A stretch of DNA of 11,128 bases from CABMGU01 sp035292785. GTDB lineage: Archaea > Nanobdellota > Nanobdellia > Woesearchaeales > ARS49. Each line of letters opens with the position of its first letter. Position 1 is the stretch's first letter. Below, one piece after another: positions 1-7,017 of the stretch. The stretch is from positions 1-11,128 of the forward strand of contig DATDPK010000070.1 in NCBI GenBank assembly GCA_035292785.1, in the 5' to 3' direction. The translations under genes were made by a program, and so were the position numbers. The notes under the pieces are model-generated. The model searched no databases. It saw only the letters and a program-made list of their open reading frames with translations, and was not told the DNA's origin.

Positions 1-1147
1 CATCTTTTGCAAGTGTTTGGAACCACGTTCTGGTTCCTGGGAATGGCATCAATACGTTTACGCCAAGTCTCTGAAGTGGTATTCCCTCTAAAACAAAATC
101 GATTGTGTCCCAAATGGTTCCGTGATTCTCAAACGGATGGCCTAAAATAACGCTTCCGCGCGTTTCAATGCCTAACTCAGCCATAGCAGTATATGCGATT
201 ACATAGTCTCCAAGTTTTGCTGCTTTTCCAACAGAACTTAAAATATCTTGGTTGCCAGACTCAATTCCGAGGGTTATCATACTAAACCCGGCTCGTCTCA
301 TGTGCTCCAATAACTCCTTATTCAAGGTGTTTGAAGCAGTGAAACAATAGAAGGACATGTCGATTTCTCTTCTCAAAATTTCATCACAAAGTTGATGTGC
401 TCTTTTTTTGGATGCTGTGAGCGTGTCGTCAAACCAAATAGCATGCTTAACGTGGTTTACTTTGTACGTGTGTTCAAGCTCATCAGCAATCGCTCCAACA
501 TCTCTCATTCTTAATTCTGTTCCAACACCACGGAAGCAAAAGTGGCACTTGTATGGACAGCTTCTCTGTCCTTCTATTGCATCTGAACGAACAATCCCCT
601 TTACAGGATCACCATATGCATAATTGTCATAATTCAAAAGATGTCGTGCAGGCCAAGGATTCTCATTAGGGTCAATTTCGTCGTGAGGTCCTCGTGATCT
701 GATGACTCGTTCCTGTGGTCTGTCCATAACACGAAGAATTCCCTTTTCTCCTTCTGCAACAACTACATAATCGACCTCAGGGTGCCTATCTATAGTATAT
801 TCTGGTAGAGCAGAAACGTGAGATCCGCCAGCCATTGTAACTATTTTTCTATCTCTACTTTTCACGGCTTTTAGAATGTCAGTCGCAAAATTAAACTCAG
901 GGGTTGTGGATGTAATGCCAACAAAATCTGGATTGGTTTCCATTATTCGGTCAACAGTATCACCTAGATCAAGAAGCTTTGGTTCTCCATCAACAATTCT
1001 TATTCTGTGCCCCTGACTTTCCAAAGAAGCAGCAAGATAAGCAAGTCCAAGAGGAGGTCTTATTTCACGTTCAGCTGGCACATCGCTATAAACACTGCCA
1101 TATATGTGCGGAGTGAATGCTGGCCGTACAAGAGTGACATTTGCCAT
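1..1147 (-). CDS. B12-binding-type radical SAM protein, C-terminus cut by window edge
   Basis: I translated the reverse strand by hand: one open frame of 382 codons from ATG at 1147 runs off the left edge. Residues about 1-135 look like the Rossmann-type cobalamin-binding domain of this superfamily (RPPLGLAYLAASLESQGH, then IVDGE, VGITSTTPEF and AGGSHVSALPE), without the classical DxHxxG cobalamin motif. The radical SAM core follows, with C197-x3-C201-x2-C204 (RSCPYKCHFCFRG) as ligands of the 4Fe-4S cluster that cleaves S-adenosylmethionine. Further core motifs are IWFDDTL near 238, LGIESGNQ near 293 and GHPFE near 336. Family members (BchE/P-methylase type) do methylations, cyclisations or rearrangements; the substrate cannot be named here. 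A TATA box 27 bp ahead of the ATG supports the start and a leaderless mRNA. It diverges from tRNA-Gly. The family call is firm, the reaction unknown. Confidence 0.88.
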   Translation of the reverse strand, partial: MANVTLVRPAFTPHIYGSVYSDVPAEREIRPPLGLAYLAASLESQGHRIRIVDGEPKLLDLGDTVDRIMETNPDFVGITSTTPEFNFATDILKAVKSRDRKIVTMAGGSHVSALPEYTIDRHPEVDYVVVAEGEKGILRVMDRPQERVIRSRGPHDEIDPNENPWPARHLLNYDNYAYGDPVKGIVRSDAIEGQRSCPYKCHFCFRGVGTELRMRDVGAIADELEHTYKVNHVKHAIWFDDTLTASKKRAHQLCDEILRREIDMSFYCFTASNTLNKELLEHMRRAGFSMITLGIESGNQDILSSVGKAAKLGDYVIAYTAMAELGIETRGSVILGHPFENHGTIWDTIDFVLEGIPLQRLGVNVLMPFPGTRTWFQTLAKD

Positions 1148-1170
1148 ATCAACATAAGTTAAGTATATAG

Positions 1171-1178
1171 TATTTAAA
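1171..1178 (-). promoter_or_regulatory. TATA box of the radical SAM gene
   Basis: On the reverse strand the box reads ATTTAAATA-like, with an AAG just upstream as a possible BRE. Its centre is 27.5 bp from the ATG at 1147, so transcription probably begins at or next to the start codon. Confidence 0.6.
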
Positions 1179-1214
1179 TCTTATGGACATTTGGTTTTGA
1201 GAAAAGAGCTTAAG

Positions 1215-1232
1215 CGATATATTTTTATATCG
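1215..1232 (+). promoter_or_regulatory. tRNA-Gly promoter: TATA box inside a 7-bp inverted repeat
   Basis: The arms CGATATA and TATATCG are perfect reverse complements around TTTT. The T-rich core TTTTTATA (1222-1229) lies about 29 bp before the tRNA 5' end and is the likely TBP site. The symmetry may be incidental to AT-rich promoter sequence. Confidence 0.5.
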
Positions 1233-1254
1233 TCTATATTGAAGTCTTTTCATC

Positions 1255-1338
1255 GCGTCGGTAGTATAATGGTAGTACATCAGCCTTCCATTAATGAGAA
1301 GCAAGCTGATTGTCGGGGTTCGAATCCCCGCCGACGCA
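1255..1338 (+). tRNA. tRNA-Gly(UCC) with a 13-nt intron
   Basis: The acceptor stem GCGTCGG (1255-1261) pairs with CCGACGC (1331-1337), with discriminator A1338 and no encoded CCA. The D stem is GTAT/GTAC. The anticodon stem TCAGC (1280-1284) pairs with GCTGA (1305-1309). The T stem CGGGG/CCCCG closes the loop TTCGAAT. Removing the 13 bases 1291-1303 leaves a normal seven-base loop CTTCCAA with anticodon TCC, which reads GGA and probably other glycine codons. The mature tRNA is 71 nt. It has its own TATA box upstream and a T5 run directly after the discriminator base. Confidence 0.95.
1291..1303 (+). other. tRNA-Gly intron at position 37/38, with a splice motif
   Basis: The precursor forms a four-base-pair helix CTTC (1285-1288) with GAAG (1298-1301). 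On the 3' side a three-nucleotide bulge CAA (1302-1304) separates it from the anticodon stem. On the 5' side CAT (1289-1291) lies in the terminal loop. Cutting after the second base on each side releases exactly 1291-1303, as expected for the archaeal tRNA splicing endonuclease. Because the intron is so short, the second bulge is part of a loop, a relaxed bulge-helix-loop form of the standard motif. Confidence 0.9.
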
Positions 1339-1343
1339 TTTTT
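1339..1343 (+). terminator. T5 run ending the tRNA-Gly transcript
   Basis: Five T residues follow the discriminator base directly, the usual archaeal oligo-U termination signal. The next promoter starts 11 bp later. Confidence 0.5.
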
Positions 1344-1353
1344 CTAAGCAACC

Positions 1354-1361
1354 TTTAAAAA
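1354..1361 (+). promoter_or_regulatory. TATA box of the deacetylase-glycosyltransferase operon
   Basis: TTTAAAAA is centred 26.5 bp before the ATG at 1384, which implies a leaderless mRNA. The same octamer at the same distance precedes the secreted-protein gene at 10500. Confidence 0.65.
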
Positions 1362-1383
1362 CACTTATATTCAATTTCTTCTT

Positions 1384-2025
1384 ATGAAACAAACAATCCT
1401 CGCCATTGCAGCCCATAATGATGACCAGGTTATAGGCGCAGGCGGTACTTTGGCTAAATACGCAGGTCAGGGTAAGCGTATTCGTACTGTTGTGTTTTCT
1501 TTTGGTGAGATGCACCCGTATATGCGCAAGGATGTTATGATCGAGAGGCGTATGAAAGAGTTTTTGAAAGCAGACAAGATTTTAGGCGGTTCTGGTGTTG
1601 CTTATTTTGGCTGCAGGGATGGTCATATCGATGAGGACGTCAAGGCAAAAGGCATTAAGAAAAAGCTTATGCAAGTTTTAAAGCAGGAAAAGCCTTCTAT
1701 GATTTTCACTCACGGTATTGATGATGCTCATCCTGACCATCGTGCTGTTAACAAGCTTATTATGGAATTAATCAGGGAGAACAAGATTTCTTGTCCTGTT
1801 TATTCTTTTGACATCTGGTCTTTGGTTAAGTTGAGAAAGCGCAGTCTGCCGAGAATGGTTGTTGATGTCAGCGAAACTTTTCCTTTGAAAATCAAGTCTT
1901 TTTTGGCTCATAAGAGTCAGAAGATGGTGATTGGTGCTTTGCTTTTGAGGGTTATTCTTAAGGACTGGTTTTCAGGTATTTTGCATGGTTATAAATATGC
2001 TGAGGTTTTTTATCGTTTAAAATGA
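1384..2025 (+). CDS. PIG-L/LmbE-family zinc N-deacetylase
   Basis: This 213-residue protein matches the PIG-L/LmbE fold, metal-dependent enzymes that remove acetyl groups from N-acetylglucosamine-type sugars on lipids or small molecules. The first motif, AHNDDQVIGAGGT, starts at residue 10. By comparison with MshB, H11 and D14 would bind zinc and D13 act as the base. The second motif, HPDH at 116-119, gives the remaining zinc ligand. The usual AHPDDE reads AHNDDQ, so P and E are changed but the expected ligands remain. No signal peptide or membrane segment is visible, so it should be cytosolic. Its stop overlaps the next start in ATGA, so it is probably translationally coupled to the GT4 enzyme, which may make its substrate. 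The family is clear; the exact substrate is not. Confidence 0.88.
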   Translation: MKQTILAIAAHNDDQVIGAGGTLAKYAGQGKRIRTVVFSFGEMHPYMRKDVMIERRMKEFLKADKILGGSGVAYFGCRDGHIDEDVKAKGIKKKLMQVLKQEKPSMIFTHGIDDAHPDHRAVNKLIMELIRENKISCPVYSFDIWSLVKLRKRSLPRMVVDVSETFPLKIKSFLAHKSQKMVIGALLLRVILKDWFSGILHGYKYAEVFYRLK

Positions 2026-3119
2026 AATTAGTAATTACTACTGATTGTTTTCTCCCAAGGTGGGATGGTATTGCGCGATTCCTGTCAGAGCTGATTCCCC
2101 GTCTTGGAATGAGGATTACTGTTTTTGCGCCTAAGTTTCCCGGCAAGCTTCCAATTTACAAGGGTGTCAGAATTTCCCGTTTTCCTTTGGTTAACCTTCA
2201 GTTTGGCGACATTCACTTTTCCAAACCAGATAAGTCAGCTATGCAGAAGGCAATTAAAGACGCTGACATCGTATTTAACCAGACTATTGGTCCTGTTGGT
2301 ATGGCTGGAATCAGTATTGCAAGAAAGTTCAATAAGCCTGTAGTCAGCTATATTCACAGTATTGAGTGGGAGTTGGCAAAGCGTGCCATAAAGTATCCTA
2401 AATTTTTGACTGCTTGGCTTGTTAAGCTTATCGCAAGGCGTATGTACAATAAGTGTTCTCTTTTGTTGGTTCCTTCCAAGGAAGTTGAAGACTTGCTCTC
2501 AAACAATAAAGTGAAAACAAAGATGGAGGTTGTCCATCTTGGTGTCGATGTTTCAAAGTTTGTTCCTCCTAAGTCAAAGTTTGCTGCCAAGAAGCGCCTG
2601 AAGCTTTCAGGTAAGAGAGTTATTGGTTTTTGCGGCAGGATTGCGAGGGAAAAAGATTTGCCAACTTTATACGATGCGTTTAAGCAGCTTAAGTTGCGCA
2701 ATACTGTTTTGTTAATTGTCGGGGAAGGTCTTGAAAAGGAGATTCCTTCTTCAAGGAATGTTATTCGCGTTGGCCGTCAGGATAATGTTGTTCCTTTCCT
2801 GCAGGCCATGGATATCTTCGTTCTTCCCAGTTTGACCGAGACTTCTTCTCTTGCTACTATGGAGGCTATGGCTGTTGGTTTGCCTGTTGTTGTTACTCCT
2901 GTTGGTAATATTCGCGAGTATGTTTCTGACGGCAAAAATGGTCTTTTTTTCCCTCGTCAGGATGTTAAGGTTCTTGCGGAAAAACTGGAATTCCTGTTGC
3001 AGCATCCAAAATCAATGGCTTCTTTGGGAAAAACAGCCAGAAAGACTATTGTTCAGGGTTATTCTTGGAATTCTGCTGTTGAGAAGATTAAGAAAATTCT
3101 TTCTACGCTTTCAGGCTGA
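2022..3119 (+). CDS. GT4-family (GT-B fold) glycosyltransferase
   Basis: This 365-residue protein has the two-domain layout of retaining GT4 enzymes, which move a sugar from a nucleotide-sugar to a lipid, polyol or glycan. The N-terminal acceptor domain opens with MKLVITTDCFLPRWDGIARF, a typical first strand and glycine-bearing loop. The C-terminal donor domain starts near 198 with VIGFCGRIAREKDLPTL (R206 and K211 in phosphate-binding positions). The EX7E signature is E273-TSSLATM-E281, followed by AMAVGLPVVVTPVGNIREYV. No transmembrane segment is seen; basic residues at 133-144 (LVKLIARRMYNK) could favour peripheral membrane contact. The start overlaps the deacetylase stop, and a GAGGT about 16 nt upstream is only a weak ribosome site. 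Its last 17 bases overlap the end of smc on the other strand. The sugar and acceptor are unknown. Confidence 0.9.
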   Translation: MKLVITTDCFLPRWDGIARFLSELIPRLGMRITVFAPKFPGKLPIYKGVRISRFPLVNLQFGDIHFSKPDKSAMQKAIKDADIVFNQTIGPVGMAGISIARKFNKPVVSYIHSIEWELAKRAIKYPKFLTAWLVKLIARRMYNKCSLLLVPSKEVEDLLSNNKVKTKMEVVHLGVDVSKFVPPKSKFAAKKRLKLSGKRVIGFCGRIAREKDLPTLYDAFKQLKLRNTVLLIVGEGLEKEIPSSRNVIRVGRQDNVVPFLQAMDIFVLPSLTETSSLATMEAMAVGLPVVVTPVGNIREYVSDGKNGLFFPRQDVKVLAEKLEFLLQHPKSMASLGKTARKTIVQGYSWNSAVEKIKKILSTLSG

Positions 3120-6100
3120 CTACGTTGCTTAGTCCTGCTTCTTGGTTCATGCTTACTCCGTATAGAATGTCGCCTTCTGATATTATTGCGTCGTTGTGTG
3201 AAATGACAATATATTGTGCTTTTCCGCAGTAGCTTCTGATTAGTTTGGCTAATTTCTCGCTGTTATGCTTGTCCAATGCAGCGTCAACTTCATCTAATAC
3301 ATAGAAGCTTGCTGGTTCGTGTTCCTGTATTGCGAACAGGAATGCCAGCGCCGTCATTGTCTTTTCTCCGCCGCTTAAGCTTCTAATGTCCAAAAATTTA
3401 TTGCCGGTTATCTTCACGTTTATTTTTAGTCCGCCTGCAAATGGGTCTTCTTTGTTTTCTAATTCTAAATAAGATTCTCCTTTTGTTGTCAGTTGTCCGA
3501 ATATTCTTCTGAATTGTCCGTCGACAACCTGTAATGTATTCACAAACAGCCCTTTTTTGTTTGCTTCTATTTCGTTCATCAGGTTGACTACATCGTCTTT
3601 CTCTTTGAGCAGCACTCCTTTCTTTTCCAGCAGTCCGCCGTATTCTTTTTCAACAGTCTCGTAAATCTCAAGCGCTCTCATGTTTACTGAGCCGATGTTT
3701 ACCATCATTCTTTCAAAGTCATTGATTTCTTTCTTGAGTAGTTCTTCCGGTTTTTCCATATCCAGTTCCACGCCTGAATATTTTTCGAATTCTGCCTGTA
3801 TTCCTGATTTTTCTGCGGTTAATCTGGCTGTTTCAATTGACAAGGTATTCAATGTCAGCTCTTCTTTGCGCGAATTCTCTTCTACACCGAGTATTTTTGT
3901 CTCTGTTGTATTGTTTTCATCTGATAATTTCTTGGCTTTTTCAAACAGTCCTTTGTATTTGCTGAAGAATTGTGCTTGTTCTTTTTCTTTTTTGTCAAGT
4001 TCGCTTTGCTGTGATGTGCTCAATTTGTCCAAACTCTGCATTTCTTCTGTGAATGCTTCCTCTTCTTTGCTCATGTCTTTTTGCAGCTTGTGCATGTTTT
4101 CCCTGTCTCTGCCGAGCACGTCATTCAACTGCATCGTTATTCCTTTTTGTTCTGCATCCAGTCGTGTTATTTCTCTTTCCAGCTGTCTTCTTTTCTCTTC
4201 AAAGGCAGTTAATTCTGCTAAAACAGTCGGGTTTCTTAATTCAGTAATCTTCGTTCTAAGGCTTTGTTTTTGTATTTTCAGGTCTGTCAGCTCTTTTGTC
4301 TTGTCTGCTACAGAATCTTCAAGCTCTCTCAGTGTTTTTTCGAATTGTTTTATTGCACTGCCCAGTTCTTCTTTGTAGCTTCTGGTGGAATCCAAATCTC
4401 CGGTCTCAATATGCAGGCTCTTTTCCTGCTTGATTATTTCTCCTTCTGTGTTTGCCTTGAGTTCTCTTAGTTTTGTTATTTTGTCTTCGTTTTCTTTTCT
4501 TGATTGTTCGATTGTGTGCAGTCTGCTCTCAAGTTCCTTTATTTTTGTCTGCGCGCTTTCCAGTTTTGCAGTCAGCTCTTTTTCTTTGAAGCTTCCTGCT
4601 TTTTTGTGCCTGAATCCGCCTATCATTGCGCCTGAGTGTTCGCATAAGTCTCCTTCCAGCGTGACCATTCTTGCCGAGCCTATGCCCAATCCTCTTGCAG
4701 TCTCTATGTTTTCTATTACAAGCGTGTTTCCGAATACTTGTGAGAATACGTTCTTGAATTTCGGGTCAAATTCTATTAAATCTACTGCAAATCCGTGCAC
4801 TCCTTCTGCTTTGCTTAGTTTTTTGACTTCCTGTTTTATTTCAACAGGCCTCATTTTGTTTAATGGTAAAAATGTCGCAACTCCTAATTTTTCTTTTTTC
4901 AGGTATTTGATGCAGTTTGCTGCTGTTTTGTCGTCTTCAACTACTATGCTGTGTATTTTTTGTGATGCTGCCACTTCCAGTGCTGTTGCGAATTTGCTAT
5001 CTGAGCTTCCTAACTCTGCTACTGTGCCGTAAATCTCGCCTAATTTTTGTCTGTTTTCAAGAACTTTCTTTACTGCTATGTTTGCTGCTATGTTTTCTCT
5101 TATGCTTGCCTGCTTGATTGACAGCTTGTTTTCCTCTTCTCTTAATCTTTGCAGTTCTGTTCTTTCCTGCGCCAGCGTGCTTGCATCCTTGCTGTCCTGA
5201 TTCAGCAGCCCGTTTAGTTCAAGCGCTATTTTCTTGAATTGTTCTTTTCTTTTCTTCAGCAGGTCAATTTCTTCCTTGTGCGCGTCCTCAAGCTCCTTGA
5301 CTTTTGCTATTTTTTCGTCCATTGCTGTGAGCTGGAAGTCTGCCTTGTCTTTTTCTCTTATGAGCGCCTGTTCTTTTTCTCTTAGAAGCTGTATTTCCTG
5401 CTGTTTTCCTTCTGCTTTTTTGTCTATTTCCTCTAATTCCTTGTCTATGTCTTTCTCATCTGTTAGATTATGTTTTGTTTTGAATGTTTTTATTTTTGTA
5501 TCCAGTTCTGCTGCTGTCTTGTTGAGCGCTTCCAATTGCGCGCTCATAGACTGTTTCTGCTGGTGCAGTTCTGTTATTTTTTCTTCAACTTCTTTTAAAT
5601 TTCCTGAAAGTTGTTCTTTTCTTTGTTTTATGCGCTCCAAATCAGTGTTGCACGTGCTCATTCGTGTTTTGTGCGTCGCAAGATTGATTCGTAAGTGTTC
5701 TACTTCTTTTTGTATCTGTATCTGCTCGATTTCTCCTTTTTGTTCTATTTCCTTGTTGAGGTCTGTTATTGCTTTTTTGCGCTGTTCTATTTCTTCTCGT
5801 AATTTCTTTATCTGTTCTTGGTACTTTGTTAATTTTTCCTTGTGAGAATTATTTTTTTCTTCAAACTTTTTCAGTTCTTCTTCTTTTCTGTCGAGCTGTC
5901 TTTTGAGGTGGCTTGCCCTGTTTTGTCTTATTTTGTCGTTTAATTCCTTGTACTTTAGTGCCTGGTCTCTGTCTTTTTTGAGCTCTTTCAGGTGATTCTC
6001 TCTTTCTTTCAGGATTATCTGCGCTTCATTCAGTTTCTGTTCCACTTTTTGCAGTTCATTAAGTGTCTGTTGTTTTTTCTCTTCGTACACTCCTATTCCT

Positions 6101-6654
6101 GCGATTTCTTCTATTATCTGCCTTCTTTCAATCGGGCTCATTTCAACCAATCTTACAATATCGCCCTGTAAAATAATGTTATAACCGTCTGGATTTATTT
6201 TCGCCATTCCGAGCAGTTCAAGAATTTCCTGTCTTGTCTTTGTTTTTCCGTTTATTTTGTACTTGCTTGCCCCGTCTGCCCTTACTATTCTTGAAATTTT
6301 GACTTCGTCTTCTTCTACTGGGAAGATTTTGTCTTTGTTGTCAAATGCTATGCTTACTTCTGCTGCTTTTGAGGGCTGTTTTGTCTTGCCGCCGTTGTAG
6401 ATTAAGTTTGAGCTTTTCTCTGCTCTTAGCTGTTTTGAAGAGCTTTTGCCTAATACAAAGCATAGTGCGTCCAGAATGTTTGATTTTCCTGACCCGTTTG
6501 GCCCTAAGACTACGTTAAAATCGTCTCCAAACAGCAGCTCTGTGTGTTTTCCAAAGCTTTTGAAGCCGTCCAGCACCAGTCTTGTTATTTTTGTGCCTTT
6601 GGCTGCTGTAGGGCTTTCCAGCTGTTGTGTCGTCGGTATTTCAGCCGTCTCCAT
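3103..6654 (-). CDS. smc: SMC chromosome-segregation ATPase (condensin)
   Basis: A full-length SMC of 1183 residues, normal for the family. It dimerises through its hinge and uses ATP to trap and fold DNA. The Walker A is GPNGSGKS near 51-58, and the Q-loop region reads ILQGDIVRLVEMSPIERRQ near 160. A charged coiled coil runs from about 190 to 530. The hinge spans about 540-680 (GTVAELGSS to GGFRHKK), and a second coil returns to about 1010. The signature LSGGEK starts near 1093 and the Walker B FYVLDEVD ends near 1123. I chose ATG 6654 over the in-frame GTG at 6660: the TATA box centre is 28.5 bp from the ATG but only 22.5 bp from the GTG. About 20 residues precede the first conserved strand (TRLVLDGFKSF), an unusual N-terminal extension. 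No scpA or scpB is adjacent. The divergent neighbour is a parvulin. Confidence 0.97.
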   Translation of the reverse strand: METAEIPTTQQLESPTAAKGTKITRLVLDGFKSFGKHTELLFGDDFNVVLGPNGSGKSNILDALCFVLGKSSSKQLRAEKSSNLIYNGGKTKQPSKAAEVSIAFDNKDKIFPVEEDEVKISRIVRADGASKYKINGKTKTRQEILELLGMAKINPDGYNIILQGDIVRLVEMSPIERRQIIEEIAGIGVYEEKKQQTLNELQKVEQKLNEAQIILKERENHLKELKKDRDQALKYKELNDKIRQNRASHLKRQLDRKEEELKKFEEKNNSHKEKLTKYQEQIKKLREEIEQRKKAITDLNKEIEQKGEIEQIQIQKEVEHLRINLATHKTRMSTCNTDLERIKQRKEQLSGNLKEVEEKITELHQQKQSMSAQLEALNKTAAELDTKIKTFKTKHNLTDEKDIDKELEEIDKKAEGKQQEIQLLREKEQALIREKDKADFQLTAMDEKIAKVKELEDAHKEEIDLLKKRKEQFKKIALELNGLLNQDSKDASTLAQERTELQRLREEENKLSIKQASIRENIAANIAVKKVLENRQKLGEIYGTVAELGSSDSKFATALEVAASQKIHSIVVEDDKTAANCIKYLKKEKLGVATFLPLNKMRPVEIKQEVKKLSKAEGVHGFAVDLIEFDPKFKNVFSQVFGNTLVIENIETARGLGIGSARMVTLEGDLCEHSGAMIGGFRHKKAGSFKEKELTAKLESAQTKIKELESRLHTIEQSRKENEDKITKLRELKANTEGEIIKQEKSLHIETGDLDSTRSYKEELGSAIKQFEKTLRELEDSVADKTKELTDLKIQKQSLRTKITELRNPTVLAELTAFEEKRRQLEREITRLDAEQKGITMQLNDVLGRDRENMHKLQKDMSKEEEAFTEEMQSLDKLSTSQQSELDKKEKEQAQFFSKYKGLFEKAKKLSDENNTTETKILGVEENSRKEELTLNTLSIETARLTAEKSGIQAEFEKYSGVELDMEKPEELLKKEINDFERMMVNIGSVNMRALEIYETVEKEYGGLLEKKGVLLKEKDDVVNLMNEIEANKKGLFVNTLQVVDGQFRRIFGQLTTKGESYLELENKEDPFAGGLKINVKITGNKFLDIRSLSGGEKTMTALAFLFAIQEHEPASFYVLDEVDAALDKHNSEKLAKLIRSYCGKAQYIVISHNDAIISEGDILYGVSMNQEAGLSNVVSLKA

Positions 6655-6678
6655 TATCACATTTTTGTATACTAAGAG

Positions 6679-6686
6679 TATATAAA
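6679..6686 (-). promoter_or_regulatory. TATA box of smc
   Basis: The reverse strand reads CTTTATATAC, centred 28.5 bp before the ATG at 6654. It stands back to back with the parvulin TATA box, the centres 27 bp apart, so the two promoters may share or compete for TFB contacts. Confidence 0.65.
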
Positions 6687-6705
6687 GATTTGCTGGCTAG
6701 AAAGG

Positions 6706-6713
6706 TATATAAA
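6706..6713 (+). promoter_or_regulatory. BRE and TATA box of the parvulin gene
   Basis: AGAAAGG followed by TATATAAA gives a good BRE-TATA pair, centred 26.5 bp before the ATG at 6736. The same AGAAAGG precedes the tRNA-Ser TATA box. Confidence 0.7.
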
Positions 6714-6735
6714 TGCCTATTCTGGGTGGTTTTTC

Positions 6736-7017
6736 ATGGCATCCAAAGTCCACGCATATCATATTCTTGTTAAAACCGAGCAGGAAGCTTTTGGTCTTTT
6801 GTTTGACATTAATCATGGCAAGGATTTTGAAGTTGTTGCAAAGGACAAGTCCATTTGTCCGTCAGGCAAGAAGGGCGGTGATTTGGGCTGGTTTGGCAAG
6901 GGTATGATGGTGAAGGAATTCGAGCAGGCTGCTTTCAGCTTAAAGCCAGGAGAATTGTCAAAGCCAGTCAAAACCCAGTTCGGCTGGCATATAATTAAAG
7001 TTATAGAAGCGAAATAA
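6736..7017 (+). CDS. Single-domain parvulin peptidyl-prolyl cis-trans isomerase
   Basis: The 93 residues form one complete rotamase (PpiC/Pin4-like) domain, which speeds cis-trans isomerisation at proline bonds during folding. It begins with VHAYHILVKTE (active-site His region), continues with CPSGKKGGDLGWFGKGMM around 46-63 and KEFEQAAFSLKPGELS, and ends with VKTQFGWHIIKV. These are the conserved parvulin segments. There is no signal peptide, membrane segment or partner domain, so it acts alone in the cytosol, as in small archaeal parvulins. The TATA distance fixes the start. Its stop abuts the stop of the convergent rnhB with no spacer, and it diverges from smc. Confidence 0.93.
   Translation: MASKVHAYHILVKTEQEAFGLLFDINHGKDFEVVAKDKSICPSGKKGGDLGWFGKGMMVKEFEQAAFSLKPGELSKPVKTQFGWHIIKVIEAK

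Noticed and set aside
408..623. A rightward 71-codon frame near the left edge
   Set aside because: It is antisense to the radical SAM core, which has its conserved cysteine motif and continuous coding sense on the reverse strand.
4385..5845. Long rightward reading frames across the smc gene (for example 4385-5032 and 5234-5845)
   Set aside because: They are Ser/Leu/Phe/Cys-rich mirror frames of the Glu/Lys-rich SMC coiled coils, without a promoter or recognisable domain.
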